A program made the translations under genes and the position numbers. The notes below the pieces were generated by a model, which ran no database searches, was not told the DNA's origin, and saw nothing but the letters and a program-made list of their open reading frames with translations. This document shows, piece after piece, positions 1-5,595 of a stretch of DNA of 5,618 nucleotides. This stretch comes from Woeseiaceae bacterium (lineage in GTDB: Bacteria > Pseudomonadota > Gammaproteobacteria > Steroidobacterales > Woeseiaceae): NCBI GenBank assembly GCA_022615525.1, contig JAKEGN010000071.1, positions 1 through 5,618 on the forward strand, in the 5' to 3' direction. Position 1 is the stretch's first letter, and the number at the start of each line of letters is the position of its first letter.

Positions 1-35
1 ATAACAAGGCTGATGAACGACAAATTGGTTGTCAT
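1..35 (-). CDS. tolQ: TolQ, N-terminus only (cut by window edge)
   Basis: Only the first 11 codons lie in the window. Reading leftward from the ATG at 35-33, the peptide is MTTNLSFISLV, and the frame runs open off the left edge. This resembles the short cytoplasmic/periplasmic N-terminal lead of gammaproteobacterial TolQ, just before the first membrane helix. TolQ is the inner-membrane proton-channel subunit that, with TolR, energises TolA in the Tol-Pal envelope system used in cell constriction and outer-membrane integrity. Three things support the call: the peptide, the ATGA overlap of its start with the ybgC stop (35-32), and the well-known ybgC-tolQ gene order. A GAGGA ribosome binding site lies 9 nt upstream. 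The identification rests largely on context, because the visible peptide is too short for a firm family assignment. Confidence 0.75.
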   Translation of the reverse strand, partial: MTTNLSFISLV

Positions 36-445
36 GGTGAGCAATCCTCGAAGAGTTTTTCGGGCAAGCGGGCGGGTTTCAGTGTTTCGGCGTTGAGAAA
101 CGCGGCGCGTATGGTGCCACGACACAAGAGCTCGCCGTCAATATCATTACGAAAGATGTCCTGCCCCATGGAAAACGTTGCACGAGACCGGTCCGTCAGG
201 CGCACGGTGACGGCCAGCAAATCGTTGAACCGGGCCGGAGACAGGAATTCCGCCGTGGTGTCCACGACGACAAATATGCGTTTATCCCTCTTCATCAGCG
301 TGTCCTGTTCTATGCCCAGCGAACGTATCCACTCCGTCCTGGCACGCTCCATGAACTTGAAATAGTTCGCGTAATAGACCACGCCCTGGGCATCGCTGTC
401 CTCGTAATAGACGCGAACGGGCCAGACGAAGGTTTTACCGTTCAT
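32..445 (-). CDS. ybgC: YbgC-type acyl-CoA thioesterase (tol-pal associated)
   Basis: This is a 137-residue single-domain hotdog-fold protein, close to the 134 residues of E. coli YbgC. The N-terminal signature WPVRVYYEDSDAQGVVYYAN (residues 8-27) matches the 4-hydroxybenzoyl-CoA thioesterase/YbgC family. Asp18 aligns with the catalytic aspartate of characterised YbgC proteins. The helix FMERARTEW (31-39) that follows is also typical. Where E. coli has His in VVYHASY, this protein has Tyr25, a variant I believe is common in the family. The enzyme hydrolyses acyl-CoA thioesters in the cytoplasm. It has been linked to phospholipid metabolism, but its role in Tol-Pal function is unclear. The ATG is the first possible start: the seven codons between it and the in-frame ruvB stop contain no start codon, and GGTGA (457-453) lies 7 nt upstream. 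The gene follows ruvB after 21 nt and overlaps tolQ by 4 nt. Confidence 0.93.
   Translation of the reverse strand: MNGKTFVWPVRVYYEDSDAQGVVYYANYFKFMERARTEWIRSLGIEQDTLMKRDKRIFVVVDTTAEFLSPARFNDLLAVTVRLTDRSRATFSMGQDIFRNDIDGELLCRGTIRAAFLNAETLKPARLPEKLFEDCSP
45..49 (-). promoter_or_regulatory. Ribosome binding site for tolQ
   Basis: On the minus strand GAGGA (49-45) stands 9 nt before the ATG at 35. It lies inside the 3' end of ybgC. It supports the tolQ start even though only 35 nt of the gene are visible, and it suggests tolQ has its own initiation in addition to coupling through the ATGA overlap. Confidence 0.6.
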
Positions 446-466
446 CCTGACTTCACCGCGAGCCGC

Positions 467-1516
467 TCATGTCCTGTCGAAAAGCGGCAATTCCGGAATA
501 GGGTCTCTGGCGGGCGGCGACAAGCCGAAATGCAGGTACGCATTGCGCGTGGCGACCCGGCCCCTGGCAGTGCGCATCATGAATCCCTGCTGGATCAGGT
601 AGGGCTCCAGTACGTCCTCGATAGTGCCTCGCTCTTCGCTCACCGCCGCGGCGAGGCTGTCGATGCCGACCGGGCCTCCGTCGAATTTGTCGATGATGGT
701 TTGCAGCAAGCGCCGGTCCATGGCATCGAAACCGTTCGGATCGACTTCCAGCATGTCCATCGCGCTGACCGCAACGGCTTCGGTAACCACACCATCGGCT
801 TGTACCTCGGCAAAATCGCGGACCCGCCTGAGCAGGCGGTTGACGATTCGGGGGGTGCCGCGCGCCCGCCGCGCAATCTGGCGCGCCCCGGCGGACTCCA
901 GTGGCAGATTGAAGATCCTGGCAGAGCGTTGTGCGATCGCTTCGAGCTCCTCAACCGAATAGAACTCGAGGCGTTGCACGATGCCGAAACGATCGCGCAG
1001 CGGCGACGTCAGCAGCCCGGCCCGTGTCGTTGCGCCGACCAGCGTAAACGGCGGCAGGTCCAGCTTGATGGATTTGGCCGCGGGTCCTTCCCCGATCATG
1101 ATATCCAGCTGGAAGTCTTCCATCGCCGGGTACAGCACTTCTTCGACTATCGGACTCAGGCGATGAATCTCGTCCACGAACAGGACATCGTTGGGTTCGA
1201 GATTGGTCAGAATGGCGGCGAGGTCTCCCGGGCGCTCCAGCACCGGTCCTGCCGTCAAACGCAGATTGACGCCCATTTCATTGGCGATGATGTGTGCCAG
1301 GGTCGTCTTGCCGAGCCCGGGCGGGCCGAAAATGAGCACGTGATCGAGCGCTTCCCTGCGATTTCGGGCAGCGGTCACAAAAATACGCATTTGCTCCTTG
1401 ACCACGGCTTGCCCGACATAGTCCTTGAGCGACTTCGGGCGGATCGCGCGATCAAACGTCGGGTCGTCGTCCCGGGTCGCAGCACTCGTAATCCTGTCGC
1501 GTTCGATTCCGGCCAT
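467..1516 (-). CDS. ruvB: RuvB, Holliday junction branch-migration AAA+ ATPase
   Basis: RuvB is the hexameric motor that, loaded by RuvA, pumps DNA through the Holliday junction during recombinational repair. The protein has 349 residues, within the family range. Visible landmarks, in order, are: the N-terminal FDRAIRPKSLKDYVGQ (21-36); Walker A GPPGLGKT (64-71); Walker B VLFVDEIHR (111-119, with Asp115-Glu116); sensor 1 GATTRAG (161-167); the arginine-finger segment SPLRDRFG (171-178, Arg174); and sensor 2 RGTPRIVNRLLRR (219-231). The C-terminal winged-helix DNA-binding domain (about 260-335) contains GPVGIDSLA and EPYLIQQGFMMRTARGRVAT. A short proline-rich tail (333-349) ends the protein. 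The ATG at 1516 is fixed by the in-frame ruvA stop 3 nt upstream. GGTGA (1529-1525), 8 nt before the start and inside ruvA, is the likely ribosome binding site. No residue expected for ATPase activity is missing. Confidence 0.98.
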   Translation of the reverse strand: MAGIERDRITSAATRDDDPTFDRAIRPKSLKDYVGQAVVKEQMRIFVTAARNRREALDHVLIFGPPGLGKTTLAHIIANEMGVNLRLTAGPVLERPGDLAAILTNLEPNDVLFVDEIHRLSPIVEEVLYPAMEDFQLDIMIGEGPAAKSIKLDLPPFTLVGATTRAGLLTSPLRDRFGIVQRLEFYSVEELEAIAQRSARIFNLPLESAGARQIARRARGTPRIVNRLLRRVRDFAEVQADGVVTEAVAVSAMDMLEVDPNGFDAMDRRLLQTIIDKFDGGPVGIDSLAAAVSEERGTIEDVLEPYLIQQGFMMRTARGRVATRNAYLHFGLSPPARDPIPELPLFDRT

Positions 1517-1519
1517 GAT

Positions 1520-2107
1520 CTAGTTCACCGCCCTTTTGAGCGCAAGGCGGATGATCTCTTCCGCTGACTTGCCACCGGTTTCAACGTGTGCCAACAAGCG
1601 CTTGACCTCCACAGGCTTGTAGCCGAGTGCGGCCAGTGCGTCGACGGCTTCGTGCATCGGTTCGGCACTCTCGGTGCCCGCGACGATGGCGTCGCCGACG
1701 GCCGCTTTGTCCAGCCGGTCACGCATCTCGATGATCAATCGCTCTGCGGTTTTCCTGCCGATGCCCGGTACCTTGACCAGCATCGCCGTGTCCTCGAGTC
1801 TCACGCAGCGCCGAAAATCGCTGACGCTCATCGCGGAAAGCACCGAAAGGGCAATCTTCGCACCCACGCCGCCGACGCGAAGCAGGTTGCGAAACAGCGC
1901 TTTTTCCTCGTTGCTGGCAAACCCATAGAGTATCTGGGCATCCTCGCGCACTTGCAGGTGTGTGTACAGGAAAACTTCCTGTCCGATCGGCGGCAATTCG
2001 AGGAATGTCGACATGGGTGTTTCGACCTGGTAGCCGACGCCATTGCATTCGAGAATTATCTGTGGGGCCTGTTTGGCGGTGAGCAGGCCACGCAATGTTC
2101 CGATCAT
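1520..2107 (-). CDS. ruvA: RuvA, Holliday junction-binding subunit
   Basis: RuvA tetramers bind the four-way junction, hold it square and planar, and load RuvB rings. The 195-residue product begins MIGTLRG, the characteristic family start. Domain I (1-62) is the OB fold and contains the acidic pin Glu55-Asp56 in VREDAQILYGF (53-63). Domain II carries two helix-hairpin-helix motifs, around LLRVGGVGAKIALSVLS (75-91) and LVKVPGIGRKTAERLI (110-125). After a linker (about 131-147) shorter than that of E. coli (203 residues), domain III (147-195, including ALAALGYKPVEVKRLL) is the RuvB-contacting three-helix bundle. The frame stays open upstream to 2350, but that extension is antisense-like, low-complexity Arg/Gly sequence overlapping ruvC, so the ATG at 2107 is chosen. 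That ATG overlaps the ruvC stop as ATGA (2107-2104), which implies coupled translation. Confidence 0.97.
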   Translation of the reverse strand: MIGTLRGLLTAKQAPQIILECNGVGYQVETPMSTFLELPPIGQEVFLYTHLQVREDAQILYGFASNEEKALFRNLLRVGGVGAKIALSVLSAMSVSDFRRCVRLEDTAMLVKVPGIGRKTAERLIIEMRDRLDKAAVGDAIVAGTESAEPMHEAVDALAALGYKPVEVKRLLAHVETGGKSAEEIIRLALKRAVN

Positions 2108-2625
2108 ATACGTCCCGCCAGGAATTCCCGTTCGGACAGGCGCTCGCGCAGCCGGCGCTGGTGGCCATAACACATGGCCGCCGCCAGTGCGTCGGCGGCA
2201 TCGGGCGCCGGATCGCCGTCCAACCGCAACATCGCCTTTACCATGTGCTGAATCTGTTCCTTGCTGGCCGACCCGCTGCCGACCACGGCCTGCTTGATCT
2301 CCCGCGGCGAATATTCGACGACGATGACGTCGTGCGCGAACGTGGCGCAAATGGCGGCCGAACGGGCGTGACCGAGCTTGAGTGCACTGCCTGCATTGCG
2401 ATTGACGAACACTCTTTCGATCGCGACCACGGCGGGGCGGTATTCGGCAACGATCTGCGAAACCGAATCGAAGATGATTCGCAGTCGGTCAGAGAATGAG
2501 CCATCCGCGCTTGCGACCGCACCGCTCGCAACGAAAGCCGGCACATCGCCCGTGAAATCGATGACACCGAATCCCGTGACACGAGATCCGGGATCGATGC
2601 CGAGTATTCTCAGTCGATCAGTCAA
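2104..2625 (-). CDS. ruvC: RuvC, Holliday junction resolvase (TTG start)
   Basis: RuvC is the dimeric, Mg2+-dependent endonuclease that makes symmetric nicks across Holliday junctions within the RuvABC complex. The product is 173 residues, the same length as E. coli RuvC. The four catalytic carboxylates are all present with a constant +4 offset from E. coli numbering: Asp11 (ILGIDPGS), Glu70 (VVAIERVFV), and Asp142 and Asp145 (APDAADALA). The RNase H-like fold pattern is intact, including NAGSALKLGHARSAA (77-91) and YSPREIKQAVVGSGSASKEQ (105-124). The start is TTG at 2625. It is the only plausible start, because an in-frame TAG lies two codons upstream and the conserved strand begins at residue 5. 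GAGGT (2635-2631) precedes it by 5 nt and overlaps the yebC stop, so initiation probably follows yebC termination. Confidence 0.96.
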   Translation of the reverse strand: MTDRLRILGIDPGSRVTGFGVIDFTGDVPAFVASGAVASADGSFSDRLRIIFDSVSQIVAEYRPAVVAIERVFVNRNAGSALKLGHARSAAICATFAHDVIVVEYSPREIKQAVVGSGSASKEQIQHMVKAMLRLDGDPAPDAADALAAAMCYGHQRRLRERLSEREFLAGRI

Positions 2626-2630
2626 GGGCT

Positions 2631-2635
2631 ACCTC
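2631..2635 (-). promoter_or_regulatory. Ribosome binding site that fixes the ruvC TTG start
   Basis: On the minus strand GAGGT (2635-2631) lies 5 nt before the TTG at 2625 and shares bases with the TGA stop of yebC (2636-2634). No ATG or GTG in the ruvC frame is available between the in-frame TAG (2631-2629) and the conserved ILGIDPG segment. This site and the TTG therefore define the ruvC start. Confidence 0.7.
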
Positions 2636-3377
2636 ATAACCTTGCCAGGATGTCGGCCGAGATATCGGCGTTGCTGCAAACATTCTGCACGTCATCCAGA
2701 TCCTCGAGCATTTCCAGCATCTTCACCATCGAGGTGGCCGTTTCGAGATCGAGACTCGCCGCGATGCTCGCGCGCATGGTCAGTTCGGCGCTTTCCGGCG
2801 ACAGTCCTGCTGCCTTCATTGCATCGCGCACCCTTTCGAAATCCACCGGGTCCGTGAGCACTTCCATGGATCCGTCCGCGTCCACAACCACGTCCTCGGC
2901 ACCGGCTTCAATCGCAACTTCCATAATGCGGTCCTCGTTGCTTCCCACCGGATACGACAGGAGCCCGACATGGTTGAACAGGTAACTGACGGATCCGTCC
3001 GCACCGAGATTGCCGCCAAACTTGGAAAACGCATGCCGAACATCTGCAACCGTGCGATTTCGATTGTCGGTCAGTACATCGACAATGACTGCTGTGCCGC
3101 CCGGTCCGTAGCCTTCATAGCGAATTTCCTGGTAGTCGCTGCCATCCAGGGCGCCGGAGCCGCGCCGGATGGCGCGATCGATGTTGTCTCTCGGCATGCT
3201 TTGCGCTTTGGCCTTGTCGACGGCCAGCCGCAAACGCGGATTCGAGGCAATCTCGCCGCCGCCGATGCGCGCGGCCACGGTAATTTCCTTGATGAGTTTC
3301 GTGAATAGTTTGCCGCGCTTCTTGTCCTGGGCGCCCTTCCTGTGCTGGATATTCGCCCATTTGCTATGACCTGCCAT
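2634..3377 (-). CDS. yebC: YebC/TACO1-family ribosome-associated factor
   Basis: The 247-residue product matches the usual family length of about 245-250 and its three-domain architecture. It begins with the hallmark MAGHSKWANIQHRKGAQDKK (1-20) and a basic segment (RGKLFTKLIKEIT, 21-33). Further family motifs are MPRDNIDRAI (61-70), YEGYGPGG (87-94), TDNRNRT (103-109), FSKFGGNLGADGSVSYLF (117-134) and, near the C-terminus, LDDVQNVCSNAD (217-228). Family members were long annotated as transcription regulators (for example PmpR in Pseudomonas). More recent work on YebC and on mitochondrial TACO1 points to a ribosome-binding role that relieves stalling at proline-rich stretches. Either way it acts in the cytoplasm. 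It is the first gene of the leftward yebC-ruv-ybgC-tol operon and is divergent from relA across 85 bp. No clear Shine-Dalgarno precedes the ATG at 3377, which is fixed by the conserved N-terminus. Confidence 0.96.
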   Translation of the reverse strand: MAGHSKWANIQHRKGAQDKKRGKLFTKLIKEITVAARIGGGEIASNPRLRLAVDKAKAQSMPRDNIDRAIRRGSGALDGSDYQEIRYEGYGPGGTAVIVDVLTDNRNRTVADVRHAFSKFGGNLGADGSVSYLFNHVGLLSYPVGSNEDRIMEVAIEAGAEDVVVDADGSMEVLTDPVDFERVRDAMKAAGLSPESAELTMRASIAASLDLETATSMVKMLEMLEDLDDVQNVCSNADISADILARL

Positions 3378-3462
3378 GGTGACCGTTGTCTGATGTGCTG
3401 CCCAAAATCAGCGCGTATGATACCGGCTAAACCGGCCCGGCACATCATCGACAATCCGCCAA
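3378..3462. promoter_or_regulatory. Divergent yebC/relA intergenic promoter region
   Basis: This 85-bp gap is the only real intergenic region in the window and must hold the signals for both divergent transcripts. The central GTATGATAC (3415-3423) is palindromic except for its middle base. Read rightward it gives TATGAT (3416-3421), and read leftward it gives TATCAT (3422-3417). Each matches five of six bases of the sigma70 -10 consensus. Neither side has a good TTGACA at 16-18 bp; both sides have ATGTGC at a 17-bp spacing, inside the inverted repeat annotated separately. TTGTC occurs further out on both sides (3386-3390, and 3454-3450 on the minus strand). Expected leaders are short, roughly 30-40 nt to either first ATG. 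A small CCGG-CTAAA-CCGG hairpin-capable repeat (3423-3435) lies just right of the centre. Promoter activity is inferred from sequence only. Confidence 0.5.
3386..3454. repeat. Imperfect inverted repeat symmetric about 3419
   Basis: The left arm TTGTCTGATGTGC (3386-3398) recurs on the opposite strand as TTGTCGATGATGTGC (3454-3440), identical apart from a 2-nt insertion in the right arm. The inner 8-mers, TGATGTGC (3391-3398) and GCACATCA (3440-3447), are exactly equidistant (21 nt) from base 3419. Base 3419 is also the centre of the GTATGATAC element. The arms are too far apart (41 nt) for this to look like a terminator. They sit where -35 contacts or regulator sites for two opposite promoters would be. 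A transcription-factor operator or a duplicated half-promoter are the likely readings, and I do not recognise a specific regulator motif. Confidence 0.6.
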
Positions 3463-5595
3463 ATGGTCACTTCTGCGCGTGAAAATACGGATACCGGCAG
3501 CGAACAGGGAGGTATCGTGGAAAGTGCCCGCCGCTTCCTCGATGCCCTGCCCGAACCGCTGCGCGACAGTGCCCAGAGAGCCGAAGGCGCGGCAATAGTT
3601 GCCATCGTCCAGCCCCTGGGCCTGCCGCCGCCGCTTATTGCCGCGGCCTCCCTGTACCCGCTGGTTCGGGACGGCCTCGTGGCGCGCGAGGCAATCCTGG
3701 CCGGCGCACTTGCCAGGCTGTCGGACACCGTGGATGGCCTGGTCCAACTCGGGCGATTTTCGCTGCCACCGGACTGGAAGCCCGGCGAGGCTTTGGCGAC
3801 GCAACAGTCCGAGGCGCTGCGCAAGATGTTGCTGGCGGTGGTCTCCGACGCAAGACTGGTTCTGATTCGCATAGCAGAGCAACTGCATAACCTGCGTCTT
3901 GCAAAACATGCATCGCCGGAGATTCAACGGTCAATGGCGATTGAAACACGCGAGATCTATGCCGCCCTCGCCAATCGCCTTGGCGTCTGGCAGCTGAAGT
4001 GGGAGCTCGAAGACCTGTCGCTCCGTTACCTGGAGCCCGACGCCTACCAGAGAATTGCCCGTTCGCTGAACGAGAAACGCGTGGAGCGCGAAGGCTTCAT
4101 CGATGAGGTCATCGGCAGACTCCGGGAGGAAATTGTCACGAACGGCATATCCGGCGAGATCAGCGGCCGCCCGAAACACATATTCAGCATCTGGCGCAAG
4201 ATGCAGCGCAAAAGCATCGCGCTGGAGAGGATATTCGACATACGTGCGGTGCGGGTCCTGGTGAATGATGTCAAGGACTGCTACAGCGTGCTCGGCATCG
4301 TGCACAACCTCTGGTCCTACCTTCCGGGCGAGTTCGATGACTATATTGCCAATCCGAAGGACAACAATTACCAGTCCTTGCACACGGCAGTAGTCGGACC
4401 GAACGGTCAGATCGTTGAGGTCCAGATCCGCACTCACGAGATGCATCGCCACGCCGAACTGGGTGTGGCGGCCCATTGGAAATACAAGGAAGGAATCGCC
4501 GCGCAGGCGGCGTTCGACCAGAAAATTCAGTTCCTTCGCCAGCTGCTCGAACCCAGTGGCAGGGATGACGACCTGCTCGACCGCATGCGCGACGAGCTGT
4601 TCGAGGATCGCGTCTACGCGGTCAGCCCGAAAGGAGACGTGGTGGAGATGCCGGCGAACGCCACGCCGCTCGACTTCGCCTATCACGTGCACACCCAGGT
4701 CGGGCATCGCTGCCGCGGGGCCAAGGTAAACGGTCGCATAGTGCCGTTGACCTACAAGGTGAAAAACGGCGACAAGATCGAGATCATCACCGGCAGCAAG
4801 GTGCTGCCGAGTCGCGACTGGCTGAACCCGCAGCTCGGGTATCTGGCCTCGGCTCGCAGCCGCGCCAAGGTGCGCAACTGGTTTCGCGCACTGGACAAGG
4901 ACCAGCACAGGAAGCAGGGCCGCGAAATTCTGGACCGGGAACTCGATCGGCTGAATATCCGCGACGTACCGGCCGACGCAATAGCAAAGCAGCTTAAACT
5001 GGCGGACAGCGAGACGATGCACGTGGCACTGGGATCCGGTGACCTCGCACCCACCGCCGTCGCGGCCGCTGTCCAGCAACTACGCGGCGAATCACAGGAA
5101 CAGATTGCGCAACGGCGTCGCCAGCGGCCGAAACACGGCACAGCCTCGGAGGAAATCGCGGTCAGCGGGGTCGGCGACCTGATGTGCAATTTTGCACGCT
5201 GCTGCCGGCCTGTGCCGCCGGAAGACATCGTCGGTTATATAACCCAGGGCCGCGGCGTAAGCATTCATCGCCAGGACTGCGGCAATTACCTGAGTTTGCA
5301 TGCACGCCATCCGGAGCGTGTCATCGAGGTCAACTGGGGCGATCCGTCCAGCGCAACCTATCCGGCGGAGTTGCAACTCTACGCTTACGACCGGCAAGGC
5401 CTGTTGCGCGACATCAGCACGGTGCTGTCGGATGAGAAAATCAGCATCGACCGGGTGCAGACCCGCTCCGACAAGCAGCGTCTGCAAGCGGTGATGGATA
5501 TCGGCATCTCGGTGCCGGGACTGGCAGCGCTGAGCCGCGTGATCTCGCGCCTCGAGCAGTTGCCGAACGTCACGTCCGTCAAACGCAAAACGTAA
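3463..5595 (+). CDS. relA: RelA, monofunctional ribosome-associated (p)ppGpp synthetase
   Basis: RelA transfers pyrophosphate from ATP to GTP/GDP when the ribosome holds uncharged tRNA, launching the stringent response. The 710 residues show the long RSH architecture. The N-terminal HD-like domain (about 20-180) is degenerate: the metal-binding HD pair aligns with Tyr65-Pro66 and the following ED with Arg69-Asp70, so hydrolase activity should be absent. The synthetase domain (about 200-345) has SGRPKHIFSIWRKM (234-247), FDIRAVR with Asp259, EFDD (290-293), YQSLHT (303-308) and VEVQIRT with Glu319. EFDD is the acidic EXDD motif of monofunctional RelA, in contrast to RXKD of bifunctional Rel/SpoT. 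Asp259 and Glu319 correspond to E. coli Asp275 and Glu335. TGS follows (about 382-445), then a helical region, a zinc-finger/RIS domain with Cys580-Cys581 and Asp605-Cys606, and a C-terminal ACT domain (about 637-708). The ATG at 3463 is the most upstream start, since an in-frame TGA lies at 3418. GTG 3517 is a credible alternative (692 residues). Confidence 0.96.
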   Translation: MVTSARENTDTGSEQGGIVESARRFLDALPEPLRDSAQRAEGAAIVAIVQPLGLPPPLIAAASLYPLVRDGLVAREAILAGALARLSDTVDGLVQLGRFSLPPDWKPGEALATQQSEALRKMLLAVVSDARLVLIRIAEQLHNLRLAKHASPEIQRSMAIETREIYAALANRLGVWQLKWELEDLSLRYLEPDAYQRIARSLNEKRVEREGFIDEVIGRLREEIVTNGISGEISGRPKHIFSIWRKMQRKSIALERIFDIRAVRVLVNDVKDCYSVLGIVHNLWSYLPGEFDDYIANPKDNNYQSLHTAVVGPNGQIVEVQIRTHEMHRHAELGVAAHWKYKEGIAAQAAFDQKIQFLRQLLEPSGRDDDLLDRMRDELFEDRVYAVSPKGDVVEMPANATPLDFAYHVHTQVGHRCRGAKVNGRIVPLTYKVKNGDKIEIITGSKVLPSRDWLNPQLGYLASARSRAKVRNWFRALDKDQHRKQGREILDRELDRLNIRDVPADAIAKQLKLADSETMHVALGSGDLAPTAVAAAVQQLRGESQEQIAQRRRQRPKHGTASEEIAVSGVGDLMCNFARCCRPVPPEDIVGYITQGRGVSIHRQDCGNYLSLHARHPERVIEVNWGDPSSATYPAELQLYAYDRQGLLRDISTVLSDEKISIDRVQTRSDKQRLQAVMDIGISVPGLAALSRVISRLEQLPNVTSVKRKT
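3506..3513 (+). promoter_or_regulatory. Shine-Dalgarno-like AGGGAGGT inside the relA 5' end
   Basis: AGGGAGGT (3506-3513) is followed 3 nt later by an in-frame GTG (3517-3519). The GGAGG core ends 4 nt before the GTG, which is tighter than usual but workable. The first ATG of the frame (3463) has no recognisable ribosome binding site in the preceding 20 nt. The site may therefore mark the true relA start, which would remove the first 18 residues. Chance occurrence within coding sequence cannot be excluded. Confidence 0.4.

Noticed and set aside
446..469. ruvB and ybgC share a reading frame separated by one stop and seven codons, suggesting a readthrough fusion
   Set aside because: The ybgC ATG has its own GGTGA ribosome binding site and a conserved N-terminus, and a one-in-three chance of shared frame needs no explanation.
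530..1567. Long plus-strand open frame (345 codons) opposite ruvB
   Set aside because: It lies almost entirely antisense to the clearly identified ruvB, its product resembles no family I recognise, and long antisense frames are expected in G+C-rich coding DNA.
2108..2350. N-terminal extension of the ruvA frame upstream of 2107
   Set aside because: The extension overlaps ruvC in another frame and encodes Arg/Gly-rich low-complexity sequence. Family members begin at MIGTLRG, and the ATGA overlap with ruvC supports 2107.
3423..3435. CCGG-CTAAA-CCGG hairpin as a terminator or attenuator
   Set aside because: The stem is only 4 bp and no T-run follows on either strand, so it is not a credible intrinsic terminator.
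3378..3462. LexA (SOS) box controlling the ruv genes
   Set aside because: In E. coli ruvAB is SOS-regulated. I looked for CTGT-N8-ACAG in the divergent region and near the ruvC/ruvA junction and found none; the nearest CTG...CAG pair (3398-3411) has the wrong spacing.
3931..5079. Long minus-strand open frame (382 codons) opposite relA
   Set aside because: It is antisense to the conserved synthetase and TGS parts of relA, lacks recognisable motifs or a ribosome binding site, and is explained by codon-position base bias.
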